This document shows positions 21,608 through 30,078 of a stretch of 64,000 bases of DNA, one piece after another. The position numbers and the translations under genes are program-made. The notes below the pieces were generated by a model, which searched no databases, was not told where the DNA came from, and worked only from the letters and a program-made list of their open reading frames with translations. The first letter of the stretch is position 1; each line of letters starts with the position of its first letter. The DNA comes from Microbulbifer harenosus (lineage in GTDB: Bacteria; Pseudomonadota; Gammaproteobacteria; Pseudomonadales; Cellvibrionaceae). The stretch is from the NCBI RefSeq assembly GCF_005771435.1, contig NZ_VANI01000014.1, positions 124,001-188,000 of the forward strand. The letters run 5' to 3'.

Positions 21608-22342
21608 ATGGTGCCGATGGACGTCAGCGCAGTAACCCCTTTTAATACCGGCAGCAGGACGCCCGATACTGTACGTCTGGCGATTGCTTTGGCTGTTGCG
21701 CTTAGCGTACATGCTATATTGATCGTCATTCCGATATCACAGAATCCACGCATTCCCAACGCTCCAGCGAACAATCGTTCGCCACTTGAAATTAGGTTAA
21801 TGCGCAGCGCAAATACCAAAGCCAGAAAAAAGCCAAAGATCAACGCTCTTTCCGTGCCAAATAAAAGCCACAACGCAGAGAATTTCAAAACCGTCGAAGC
21901 GGAGCAAACTCCTGCTACCTCAACGCCCGATATAGAAGTGCAGAAAGGTTTAAAAGCTAATCTGCTATCTACTGAGACGGTGGTAAGTCAGTCCACCACC
22001 GAGCTAAAACCTGAGATTCATTCAGCGAGGCCCCTCAAGCCAACGGATCAACCGGCTGATTCCGGAGCCAAAAGCCGATCTACTGTATTCGACCCGGAAT
22101 TGCGGAAAAAACTGGTTCACGAACGCAATAAGATTCAGAAATTCCACGCCAACGATGCAGCGTATATGACGGCCACGGGTAAGTTCGTACAACAGGGGGA
22201 CCGCTGTTGGGATGTCGTGAAATTAGCGCCCGACGATGAGATCGGTGGCTCAGAGCAGTGGTTCAGAAGGAAATGTCCAATGAATGTTTCCAGGCCTTCA
22301 TCGGATACTGACCGGCTGGCAGAAAAGTATGGTCTTCCCTAA
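21608..22342 (+). CDS. Uncharacterised protein with TonB-like N-terminal membrane anchor
   Basis: A 244-residue protein that I do not assign to a family. One hydrophobic segment at about residues 23-43 (LAIALAVALSVHAILIVIPI) near the N terminus is followed by a long polar, Ser/Thr/Pro/Lys-rich linker (about 50-160), then a compact C terminus with a two-cysteine stretch (GDRCWDVVKLAPDDEIGG and WFRRKCP). The layout recalls TonB/TolA energy transducers, but no TonB C-terminal signature is visible. The two cysteines could form a periplasmic disulfide. Base composition is more AT-rich than upstream. It ends immediately beside the integrase fragment at 22341, so it may mark the edge of the plastic zone. 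Confidence 0.6.
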   Translation: MVPMDVSAVTPFNTGSRTPDTVRLAIALAVALSVHAILIVIPISQNPRIPNAPANNRSPLEIRLMRSANTKARKKPKINALSVPNKSHNAENFKTVEAEQTPATSTPDIEVQKGLKANLLSTETVVSQSTTELKPEIHSARPLKPTDQPADSGAKSRSTVFDPELRKKLVHERNKIQKFHANDAAYMTATGKFVQQGDRCWDVVKLAPDDEIGGSEQWFRRKCPMNVSRPSSDTDRLAEKYGLP

Positions 22343-22486
22343 CTTGACATCACTTCGCCCCTCGATCTTCTCACTCTGTGCCCGAACGCGATTTTCTGTC
22401 TGAACATAAACGGTATCCGTGGTTGCCATGCTGGAGTGCCTAAGGTCTTCCGAGAGATCCTTGAGCGCGCGCCCGCGCTCAACTTC
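22341..22486 (-). pseudogene. 3'-end fragment of a tyrosine recombinase gene (partial copy of the gene at 23085-24353)
   Basis: About 146 bp match the last 45 or so codons of the integrase gene 740 bp to the right. The 55 bp encoding the segment up to VYVQTENRVR are identical, with a few substitutions to the right and three extra codons near the C terminus. The reading corresponds to the GHSSMATTDTVYVQ block with the catalytic Tyr. No start codon or upstream integrase sequence remains, and the match stops abruptly at about 22486. It is a decayed or truncated second integrase copy, or a recombination site contained in the 3' end of the gene. Confidence 0.85.
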
Positions 22487-22558
22487 TAACTAAAAATGTC
22501 AAAGGCATGCAGGAGGAAGCAGCCACTCATCTAGCACCACCGAACGGCAGCACTTACT

Positions 22559-22891
22559 TCAATGGTGAACGGCATAGGCAGGCTCCGGAATGGAGGCATC
22601 AACATAAAATGACATGTACTGGCGAAATGTCTTGGTCACAGTCACATCCTGAAGAACAATTCGCTCAGAGTCAGGCTGTTTTGTAATTAATTTCACCAGG
22701 CTCAAATGGTAATTACCAGCGCGGTTGGCCTTCAGGTGTTCATCGATAATTCCGACGAGTTGTTCCGCAAGGGTGTACTCAGTGCCCTCATTCAGAAAGG
22801 CATCTTTCAATGATGTTTTGAATTCTTCCCAGCTAGATAGGGCAACGGAAAGACGTTCAATGGCGTGAAAAATCTGTTCTCCTGTAGTCAT
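22559..22891 (-). CDS. Hypothetical protein between two integrase 3' ends
   Basis: A 110-residue soluble protein with no family that I recognise. The N-terminal half looks helical (GEQIFHAIERLSVALSSWEEF, quoted in part: IFHAIERLSVALSSW); the C-terminal half includes ITKQPDSERIVLQDVTVTKT and could be mixed alpha/beta. It has no signal peptide or membrane segment. It is more AT-rich than the core genes and lies exactly between the integrase fragment (22341-22486) and the full integrase (23085-24353), in the same orientation as both. This makes it look like cargo or a cassette. Confidence 0.6.
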   Translation of the reverse strand: MTTGEQIFHAIERLSVALSSWEEFKTSLKDAFLNEGTEYTLAEQLVGIIDEHLKANRAGNYHLSLVKLITKQPDSERIVLQDVTVTKTFRQYMSFYVDASIPEPAYAVHH

Positions 22892-23043
22892 AAAATCCCC
22901 CTCAAGAAAAGAGGGCGAATCCTACTGGAGAGCGCACTGTTTCCCCAGTGTTTCTGACGCCACAAACAGGAATTTAACGACAGTTTTTTAGTTCACACCT
23001 ATATACATATTCATTAGGCGTAAAGTTGAGCGGCAGGTTTAGA

Positions 23044-23078
23044 TTTTCACGCCAGTACTTTTCTATCTAGCGTGAAAA
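23044..23078. repeat. 9-bp perfect inverted repeat just downstream of the integrase gene
   Basis: TTTTCACGC (23044-23052) and GCGTGAAAA (23070-23078) flank 17 bases, starting seven bases past the integrase stop. The hairpin could terminate the integrase transcript or be part of a recombination site, since the duplicated integrase 3' end is adjacent. Confidence 0.5.
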
Positions 23079-23084
23079 CCGTTG

Positions 23085-24353
23085 TTACTTGACATCTCGG
23101 TCCTTGCCACTTTGTGCCCGCACGCGATTTTCTGTCTGAACATAAACGGTATCCGTGGTTGCCATGCTGGAGTGCCCAAGGTCTTCGGACAGATCCTTGA
23201 GCGCGCGCCCGCGTTCCACTTCCATGCTGGCGCCGGTGTGGCGTAGCCAGTGGGTTGAGGCTTCGCGCAGTTTCCTCGCATTGTCTTCGCCCTCTGCCTG
23301 TCGCATTTCGTCGTAAGCGCGGTCGAATACCTGCTGTACGATTCGAGCCAGCTGTCGTGCTGTCATACCGCCCTGGCCGCGTATTTTTTCTACGATAGGA
23401 TAGTTTTCAGCCACGGAGGGCAGGGGGCTAAGACCTCGGTAATGGCGGTAGCGCTTGAGATACGGAATAAAACTGGGAGGCACGGTGATATCCCGTAGTT
23501 TGCGCCCTTTTCCGAATACTTTGAGCCACCAGTTACCGTCGGAATCCTGCCAGAAATGGCTCATTACCGGTGTCCAGTTATTGCGCTCAGACAGTTCAGA
23601 AATCCGCAAAAACAGTGTTTTCAGTGCACAAATAACAAACAGGCTGCGCTCATAAATCGGATCCTCATCGGCCATACTGAGTGCCACATCGAACACATAT
23701 TGCCACTGGACCTCGGTCAGGCGGCGAATTTCCTTGACCTGCGCGTCCTTGATAAAGTATCGGCAGTCGGTTTTGGCGATCTGCGCGGGATTGCCGTACA
23801 GGTATTCCTCGTTCATTAGGTACTTGTAAAACGCGATAATGCCGGTAAATACGCCCGCGAGTGTCTGCTGTGACGGCCGGTATTTTTTCTTGTCTGGCTC
23901 GGATTCTGATGGTTGGCTGTTTTTCGGTAATTTGAGCCTATATGGTGCCCACGCCAGGTTCTGGACAAAGTGGCCATTGCTCAGCTGAAATTTTTCGTGG
24001 TTTGCCAGGCAAATCCAGTCGACCGGCGGTTGCCAGCAAAAATCCGCATACTCCAGGATGTCCGCCTTGCGCAAACGATCCATTGGAGTTGCTTTTACTT
24101 GAAATAGCCACAGCAGGAAGCGCTCGGTCTCGTTGCGAAATCGCGTGAAAGTATGTTCGGATTTGTTGCGCCCGATATAGCTCAAAAATTCCTGCCCCCA
24201 AAGCCAGTGCGGCATCCACCAGGATTCGCCGGATTCTAGAAATGTCTTCAGCTCAGGGTAGTCATTGAAAAAGGTCTGATCCGGGTTCACCGGCTTGAAG
24301 CCTTTAAGCTCGGTGTAAGTTGGGTACAGCGGTACGGGTTTGGGGATAGCCAT
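23085..24353 (-). CDS. Tyrosine recombinase / site-specific integrase
   Basis: A 422-residue phage-type integrase. An N-terminal SAM-like DNA-binding region (about 45-190, with FTRFRNETERFLLWLF) is followed by the catalytic domain: Arg in TLFLRISELSERNNW, HWLRHTGASMEVERG carrying the H-x-x-R pair, GHSSMATTDT, and the nucleophile Tyr in VYVQTENR. All the catalytic positions seem intact, so it may be active. The last 45 codons are duplicated at 22341-22486. No tRNA gene is adjacent, so an attachment site inside the gene's own 3' end is possible (inference). Confidence 0.92.
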   Translation of the reverse strand: MAIPKPVPLYPTYTELKGFKPVNPDQTFFNDYPELKTFLESGESWWMPHWLWGQEFLSYIGRNKSEHTFTRFRNETERFLLWLFQVKATPMDRLRKADILEYADFCWQPPVDWICLANHEKFQLSNGHFVQNLAWAPYRLKLPKNSQPSESEPDKKKYRPSQQTLAGVFTGIIAFYKYLMNEEYLYGNPAQIAKTDCRYFIKDAQVKEIRRLTEVQWQYVFDVALSMADEDPIYERSLFVICALKTLFLRISELSERNNWTPVMSHFWQDSDGNWWLKVFGKGRKLRDITVPPSFIPYLKRYRHYRGLSPLPSVAENYPIVEKIRGQGGMTARQLARIVQQVFDRAYDEMRQAEGEDNARKLREASTHWLRHTGASMEVERGRALKDLSEDLGHSSMATTDTVYVQTENRVRAQSGKDRDVK

Positions 24354-24673
24354 GCCTGGGTGCCTGAGCGGAAAAATTCATGAGAACCGTATTCTGGGTG
24401 CCCTCGCATACATTGTCAAACACTAAACAGTATTGGACATAGTAAAGGGTCTTGAATTGGTGCCTGATGCCTATCGTCCGCTAACCCCTCGCTAACCCCT
24501 CTCCGGTGCATGAGTATCAACGCGGCTGGTTACTCATTGGTTGCAGCAGATAGACGAATGCGGATCTGCTTCTCAATCGCCGGCACTAGATGCCACTGTA
24601 TCCTTGAGTGTGGTTGGTCTATTACTGAATATTCAAGTTCCAGTTTGAGGGTCTGACACCCCTGCGAATCCCT
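24354..24673. other. Intergenic region upstream of integrase and phosphoketolase-like gene
   Basis: These 320 bp separate two divergent genes and should hold both promoters. The only structure I see is a perfect tandem duplication of an 11-mer (CGCTAACCCCT) at 24479-24500. The phosphoketolase-like ATG has no clear Shine-Dalgarno sequence. Confidence 0.5.
24479..24500. repeat. Tandem 11-bp direct repeat
   Basis: CGCTAACCCCT occurs twice head to tail with no spacer. It could be a regulator site or the result of slippage. Confidence 0.6.
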
Positions 24674-27106
24674 ATGAGTCAGCATATATACCAGCAACAC
24701 CGCGACGAGCACCTGGCTCGTCGCTATCGCGAGCACGACAGCGAGTTTGCTGCCTGGGCCTCCGGTTCTGGGGTCATCCAACACCGCGCCGACACTCAGG
24801 TCAACGTGTTTCGGATGGCCTGTGACCTGAAAAACCGCGGCAAGGTTGCGAGTATTGTCGACGTTTTTCGTCTGCTCAGAGCCGCAGATCATCTGACCCT
24901 TGCGGCTATGTGGCTTGTGGTACATATGACATACGCCAAGCATGTGTATACCGACGGTCGCCCCCTTGCCGCCAAAGACTTTAAAGCCGACCCTCAGGGG
25001 CATACGGGCGGTGCTCTGAATATGGTTCCAGGCTACATTGGCTACCTGGCGGCCAACGCATTATGCGGAATCACCCGCAGTTGGGTTATGGGCCAAGGGC
25101 ATTGCGTTGCCGCCATCGATGCCTGCAATCTGCTGGTCGGAAATATGGAGAAGGCACATGCTGATCGCTACGACTGGAGCGACGCGGGGCTGTCTCGCTT
25201 CGTACAGGATTTTTACTCCTATGCGCTGAATGCCCAAGGGGGGCCAGCGTCACCGCTGGGCAGCCATGTCAATGTGAATACCGCCGGCGGAATTCTTGAG
25301 GGGGGCTATCTCGGGTTCGCCGAGTTGCAATATGTGCATATGCCCCTTCCCGGCGAGCAACTCGTGGCCTTTCTCAGTGATGGGGCGTTTGAGGAGCAGC
25401 GCGGCAGCGACTGGGCGCCGCGTTGGTGGCGCGCGGAGGATTGTGGGCTGGTGACGCCCATCATGATCGCCAATGGACGCCGCATCGAACAGCGCTCCAG
25501 TATGTTTCAACAGGGCGGCCCAGACTGGTTTGCCGCCCACCTGCGCCTCAACGGATTCGACCCGCTGCTCATTGATGGCACTGACCCCGCGGCCTTCGCC
25601 TGGGCGATCTTCGAGTCGGAAGAACGGTTACAGGGAAGCGCGGAAGCGATTGCCTGCGGTACTGCACGTTACCCGCTGCCGCTGCGGTATGTTATTGCCA
25701 CCGCGCCCAAGGGGTTCGGCTTTCCCGGTGCCGGTACCAACCGCGCCCATGGCTTACCGCTGCAGGGAAATCCCGCCGACAACGCAGACGCCTGCAACGC
25801 CTTTAATTTGGGTGCAGAAAAACTGTATGTGGCGGCGCCTGTGCTGCAGAGCGCACTGCCCTACTTTCTCACTCACCAGGCACAGAGTCGGGTTCATGAA
25901 AAAGATCACCCTCTTGCACGCCGCAATGTCGTGCTTAAGCACTTGCCACAGCCCGAGTGGTGCCAGGTCAATGAAGTTCACTCACCAATGTCGGCACTGG
26001 ACGCGTATTTTGTGGCACTCACCAAGGCTAACCCGGAGTTGCGTGTGCGCGTCGGCAATCCCGATGAGCTGCAAAGCAACCGCTTCCATTCCACCCTCGC
26101 GCATCTGCGCCATCGCGTGTTCGAGCCGGAGGAAGGGAACGACGAAGCAGTAAACGGATCAGTAATTACCGCACTCAATGAGGAGGCAGTGGCGTGCGCT
26201 GCGCTGGGTAACAAGGGAGGCATTAACCTGGTGGTCACCTATGAAGCCTTTGCGGTGAAAATGCTCGGCGTCATGCGCCAGCAGCTGATCTTTGCCCGCC
26301 ATCAAAAAGAGGCGGGAACGCCACCGCGCTGGTTGTCGACACCGTTCCTGCTCAGCTCGCATACCTGGGAAAACGGCAAGAATGAACAGTCTCACCAAGA
26401 CCCAACGCTGTGTGAGGCTCTGCTCAGCGAAATGTCAGATACCAGCGTGGTACGTTTTCCAGCCGATGCCAATAGTGCCGTTGCCGCGTTGGTGGACTGC
26501 TACCAACGGCAGGGCGAGCTGCACACACTAATCGTGCCGAAACAATCCCTGCCGGCATTGCTGGACAGTGAGCAGGCGCAGCAACTGGTGCAGGACGGTG
26601 CTCTTTTATTGCGGGGCGACAACCAGGCTACGGTGTGTCTGGTTGCTATCGGCGCCTACCAGTTCCAGCAATGCCAGATGGCGTGGCAGAGACTGGCAGA
26701 CCGCGGACTCAAGGCGTCGCTGATTTACCTGATGGAGCCCGGACGCTTCCGCAGACATTTCCGTGACGCCTGGGAACGCCAGGCCGGTGCCAGTCCCACC
26801 CTGGTCGCGCAGCTGTTTCCTGCATCCGTGAAGACAACACTAGTCGCGACTCACACTCGCCCGGAGGCCATATTCGGGCTGATTCCCATCCCGCCCGCAG
26901 AGTGCCTGGTGCATGGCTATCGCAACCGCGGCGGCACTCTGGATACTGAGGGTATGCTGTTTACAAATAGTTGCAGTTGGTTGCACCTGCTGCAGTCGCT
27001 CGCTGATGCGCAACAAACGCCACTTGCCAACTGGCTTGATCCATTAGAAATTGCAGCACTGAACGGAAGTGAAGATCCACGCCCGATGGTGCAATTCAAC
27101 ATCTGA
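24674..27106 (+). CDS. Divergent phosphoketolase-like thiamine-diphosphate enzyme
   Basis: An 810-residue protein collinear with xylulose-5-phosphate/fructose-6-phosphate phosphoketolases, which split sugar phosphates to acetyl phosphate plus a shorter aldose phosphate. Equivalent blocks are QGHTGGALNMVPGYIG (for GHWGTSPGLNFIY), GQGHCVAAIDA (for GPGHGG), GILEGGYLGF (for SIHEGGELGY), SDGAFEEQRGSDW (for GDGEAETG) and NGKNEQSHQDP (for QDHNGFSHQDP). Overall length and order match, but several conserved positions differ, including His to Leu in the HEGG block. It therefore belongs to a side branch whose activity is uncertain (some databases label this branch an epimerase). Start ATG follows an in-frame stop with no other ATG. 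Confidence 0.75.
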   Translation: MSQHIYQQHRDEHLARRYREHDSEFAAWASGSGVIQHRADTQVNVFRMACDLKNRGKVASIVDVFRLLRAADHLTLAAMWLVVHMTYAKHVYTDGRPLAAKDFKADPQGHTGGALNMVPGYIGYLAANALCGITRSWVMGQGHCVAAIDACNLLVGNMEKAHADRYDWSDAGLSRFVQDFYSYALNAQGGPASPLGSHVNVNTAGGILEGGYLGFAELQYVHMPLPGEQLVAFLSDGAFEEQRGSDWAPRWWRAEDCGLVTPIMIANGRRIEQRSSMFQQGGPDWFAAHLRLNGFDPLLIDGTDPAAFAWAIFESEERLQGSAEAIACGTARYPLPLRYVIATAPKGFGFPGAGTNRAHGLPLQGNPADNADACNAFNLGAEKLYVAAPVLQSALPYFLTHQAQSRVHEKDHPLARRNVVLKHLPQPEWCQVNEVHSPMSALDAYFVALTKANPELRVRVGNPDELQSNRFHSTLAHLRHRVFEPEEGNDEAVNGSVITALNEEAVACAALGNKGGINLVVTYEAFAVKMLGVMRQQLIFARHQKEAGTPPRWLSTPFLLSSHTWENGKNEQSHQDPTLCEALLSEMSDTSVVRFPADANSAVAALVDCYQRQGELHTLIVPKQSLPALLDSEQAQQLVQDGALLLRGDNQATVCLVAIGAYQFQQCQMAWQRLADRGLKASLIYLMEPGRFRRHFRDAWERQAGASPTLVAQLFPASVKTTLVATHTRPEAIFGLIPIPPAECLVHGYRNRGGTLDTEGMLFTNSCSWLHLLQSLADAQQTPLANWLDPLEIAALNGSEDPRPMVQFNI

Positions 27107-27143
27107 TTAAAGTGGAGTTCTTGTCTCGAACCCTGAGGGTGCT

Positions 27144-27167
27144 CGCGGGCAGCCGCTGCTGCCCGCG
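27144..27167 (+). terminator. GC-rich hairpin after the phosphoketolase-like gene
   Basis: A perfect 10-bp stem (CGCGGGCAGC / GCTGCCCGCG, loop CGCT) lies 38 bp past the stop. It has no T-run, so it is either a weak terminator or an mRNA 3'-end stabiliser between convergent genes. Confidence 0.5.
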
Positions 27168-27233
27168 GGGTACAGATTAATTGGCTACGTAGAAGGACAG
27201 CATATACTTCCCTGCCCTACCACCCTGTCCGCT

Positions 27234-29123
27234 TTACACGTAGCGCTGGTAGCTCCAGGTAAAACGAATAGCTTCGAGCGCTGCATCAGACTGATAGCCA
27301 TCGATCCGTATGAGAGCGGCATTGACGCCCTGGGGAGCGAGAGCAATGAAATAGTTGCCTCCTGATCCTCCGGTTCCGATCTCCCGGCCCAGGTTGGTGC
27401 GAAAAACCAATTGGTTAATGGCGCCGCCGGCACCGCCAAAAACGCCAACAATCGATTCATTCTCTTCCAGATCCCAACGGTGGCTCTCGCCACTGCTTGG
27501 GCTTCCATGCACCGGCCCGGGTTCGCCTCCGTAGATCATCTGGATCGAATCGATGAGATCACCGCTTCGTACAATAAGGCCTGTTACCGGCTCACCATGC
27601 GGGTCGTCACTGAATGCGGCATCTGATGGGTTGTTGTTCGAAAGGAGAAGGCTCTGGACCTCGTGAGTCTCCTGAGTGGGAATCAGCGTATTATCAGGGG
27701 CGAGGTATTTCCACAGTCGAACCGGTCCCAGCAGCGCATCGAGCTGGATTCTGTATTCATTCGCGACGTAAGCCCGGCGCCAGGCGAGTGCGTCATCTGC
27801 CCGGTCTCGCCCGGAATAAGACGGAGACTTGTAGTTGGCGGGAGGGTCCACCACATAGTAACTGCTACCTTCAGCCACTACGTCGATCTGATCTATTCGC
27901 CAGCTCATGGCTTCACTGGCTCCCTGGTTGGCCAGCCGGGTGAAGTTATCAATATGTTCGACAACCGACCTTTGGTGCATTTCAGGACTGGGGTCGGGAT
28001 CACCATAGATATCTTCGTAAAAGAGAGCCTGCTCCCGGAGTACCAGCAACATAATGGTCCCCATGGGAACCATGAAGGTCAATGTGCTCGAGGGGTCTTC
28101 CTGGTCTATAAAGTATGGGGCGTCTCCTCTCAACTCTGTTAACAGCGCCGAGAACAGGCTGCCTTTCTGGTCAGTGCCATAGTCTGTATGGTTATAAGCT
28201 ACCAGGGAGCGGTAGAGTCCATTAAGGGTATTTTTCAAGTAGTCGGCTTTGTCTTGGTCAATCAGGCTGCTAAGCAGGGCATCTATATAGAGTTCAATGC
28301 TGTCCCATACTTCCATCGGCTCTTCCTGATTGGGCCACAAGGCTCCCACAAGACCTCTCAGCGCCGATCCTACTTCGGGAACCGACCCGGCTATTCCGGC
28401 AATCAATGACTCCATGGAAGCACTGGAACCTTGCGATTCAAGACTCAACAGGGTTTCCACATTCTCGCTATTGGGGACACTGGGCTTCCAGTCTTTGGGC
28501 TGCGCGTCGAATATTTCCAGGCTCTCCAGCGTAGACATCGCGAACCCGCTGTTGAAGTTTTGAATCAGGGAGTTGGGGCCGAGGCTGATCGGTGAGCCAT
28601 CCAGATTCTGCTTGGGATAGAGCTTCACCCAGGTTGATGGCCCTGTAGTGAGTGACCAGGGAGCATTTGTTCCACCCCACAGGGAGAAAGTATCGGTGGA
28701 GCCGGGTCCGTTGATTCTTGTTGGGTTGTTGCTGCTGAATCGGGGGGCGCCATAGAAGCGCACCCAGCACTCTCCAGGGGCGTTGATATCGGACGCCGGC
28801 CAGGAGATTGGGCGCTGGTTAAAAAGGCGAAAACTGTTGGTGTTGTCGCCCATATTGTAATCGTCGAGGTTGGGAAGGTTTGAACCTGGGTAGACGCGCA
28901 ATACATTACCTGTGTAATTCTTGCCTTGGTACAACTCCAGCCATCCAGAAGGACCGGTTTTCAGTGAATCTACCTGGTCATCCAATCCTTTATCCAAACC
29001 ATTGGGGTTATTGAGTTCGTAGTCATCCATGTTGGGAACATCTATTGGCTCGTCAAACTTCAACGTGCCCTTTTCATAGTCGGGATTTTCCCAAAACTGA
29101 ACCCAGGTATCAGAGTTTTCCAT
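27234..29123 (-). CDS. Putative pore-forming toxin: beta/gamma-crystallin-like repeats, Cry-endotoxin-like helical domain, jacalin-like lectin domain
   Basis: A 629-residue protein with no signal peptide or permanent membrane segment. Residues about 7-210 hold four crystallin-like half-repeats, each starting with an aromatic strand (WVQFWENPDYEKG, GWLELYQGKNYTGN, CWVRFYGAPRFSSN, TWVKLYPKQNLDG). Residues about 230-470 are helical and resemble the N-terminal pore-forming domain of insecticidal delta-endotoxins (SLFSALLTELRGDAPYF, then MLLVLREQALFYEDIYGD and a later EYRIQLDALLGPVRLW). Residues about 510-627 look like a jacalin-type beta-prism lectin (GLIVRSGDLIDSIQMIYGG, GVFGGAGGAINQLVF, near-terminal AIRFTWSY). 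Established families suggest glycan binding plus membrane insertion; the assignment is by eye. The gene is less GC-rich than its neighbours and stands alone, which fits transfer. Confidence 0.7.
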   Translation of the reverse strand: MENSDTWVQFWENPDYEKGTLKFDEPIDVPNMDDYELNNPNGLDKGLDDQVDSLKTGPSGWLELYQGKNYTGNVLRVYPGSNLPNLDDYNMGDNTNSFRLFNQRPISWPASDINAPGECWVRFYGAPRFSSNNPTRINGPGSTDTFSLWGGTNAPWSLTTGPSTWVKLYPKQNLDGSPISLGPNSLIQNFNSGFAMSTLESLEIFDAQPKDWKPSVPNSENVETLLSLESQGSSASMESLIAGIAGSVPEVGSALRGLVGALWPNQEEPMEVWDSIELYIDALLSSLIDQDKADYLKNTLNGLYRSLVAYNHTDYGTDQKGSLFSALLTELRGDAPYFIDQEDPSSTLTFMVPMGTIMLLVLREQALFYEDIYGDPDPSPEMHQRSVVEHIDNFTRLANQGASEAMSWRIDQIDVVAEGSSYYVVDPPANYKSPSYSGRDRADDALAWRRAYVANEYRIQLDALLGPVRLWKYLAPDNTLIPTQETHEVQSLLLSNNNPSDAAFSDDPHGEPVTGLIVRSGDLIDSIQMIYGGEPGPVHGSPSSGESHRWDLEENESIVGVFGGAGGAINQLVFRTNLGREIGTGGSGGNYFIALAPQGVNAALIRIDGYQSDAALEAIRFTWSYQRYV

Positions 29124-29560
29124 TCTGCCTTCTCCATGTTGGCATCGACGCTTGTTAATACAACTTGCGCCGAGCGGGCATCCTAAAAGGGATTCAGACG
29201 CCTTCGGGAGAAAATATACTTATTGAAATATATTTCACTATTTTCATCTAACCCCTAAGCATCGAAAGTGATTGATTCTGTACTAAAAAGCGGCCTTAAA
29301 TTCTCGAAAATCCTCAAGCGAAGACCGCTTGTGCTGGAGTCTATCAATACAAAAAAAATTTATAAATCAGAATTCAATCGCAGAAGGAAGGATGAATAGA
29401 TTTTAAGAAAAAGTGTGAAAATCCGCGCCCGTCGGTGCTATTCGGTGCCTGATCGAATGCGCCTGCTCTCACCTCAATCTATGGCGCGCCGAGTACAGCC
29501 GCCATGATTGACCCATACTTACTCTCGAGTGCCCAGCGGGGCTGATTCGGGAAAGTGATT
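29124..29560. other. AT-rich intergenic region upstream of the toxin-like gene
   Basis: These 437 bp separate the divergent toxin-like gene and the cNMP-domain gene. The region is markedly AT-rich between about 29200 and 29420, unlike the surrounding DNA, and must carry both promoters. I see no further ORF with support. Confidence 0.5.
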
Positions 29561-30052
29561 ATGCAACTGATGGCGGGTGACCTTGCGATTGAGAAACTCG
29601 GGCTTGAGCATCTGAGAGAGGCTGCGGCGCTCGGCGCCCTGACAGATCAGGCAATTAGGTACCTGATGGAGAAGGGAAAAATACATACTCTGCGCAAAGA
29701 CGATGTCCTGATTGAATCCGGTAGCCCTTCCGGTTCCTTTTTTATCGTCCTCAAGGGCGCACTGGCCTATTACCAGACACTGGACAATGGCAGCCTCGAG
29801 TATATCTATGACTTCCACTTTGGTGAGGCGATCGGCTTCGTCAGCATGATCGCTTTGACACCATGGCCGGGAACAACCATTTCCAAGGACGACAGTCTGG
29901 TATTGGAGATCAACTCCGATCTGTTTTATCAGCTGCATTGCGAAATGCCCCTGGACTTTGGTGTGCTGCTGATCAATCTTTCCCGGGAGCTGGCGCGGAA
30001 GATTCTCAACCTTATTCAGATGGTGGGAGAGTTAAAGCGCAATGGTCATTGA
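29561..30052 (+). CDS. Cyclic nucleotide-binding domain protein without DNA-binding domain
   Basis: A 163-residue Crp/Fnr-type sensor fold. Beta-roll features are LIESGSPSGSFFIVLKGALAYY (central part SGSPSGSFFIVLKGALAY) at about residues 48-70 and FHFGEAIGFVSMIAL, followed by a C-terminal helix (LSRELARKILNLIQMVGEL) that would be the dimerisation helix. The chain ends before any helix-turn-helix, so it is not a transcription factor. Ligand residues of the cAMP phosphate cassette are not clearly conserved. ATG 29561 is preferred to GTG 29555 because the purine-rich GGGAAAG is then well spaced. A similar protein lies inside the hydrogenase operon. Confidence 0.75.
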   Translation: MQLMAGDLAIEKLGLEHLREAAALGALTDQAIRYLMEKGKIHTLRKDDVLIESGSPSGSFFIVLKGALAYYQTLDNGSLEYIYDFHFGEAIGFVSMIALTPWPGTTISKDDSLVLEINSDLFYQLHCEMPLDFGVLLINLSRELARKILNLIQMVGELKRNGH

Positions 30053-30078
30053 TCATTGCCTATGGAATGCTTCCACTC

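Noticed and set aside
23044-23087. Integron attC-like site next to the integrase
   Set aside because: There is a hairpin, but the GTTRRRY core and the two-part arm structure of attC are not present, and the integrase is not IntI-like.
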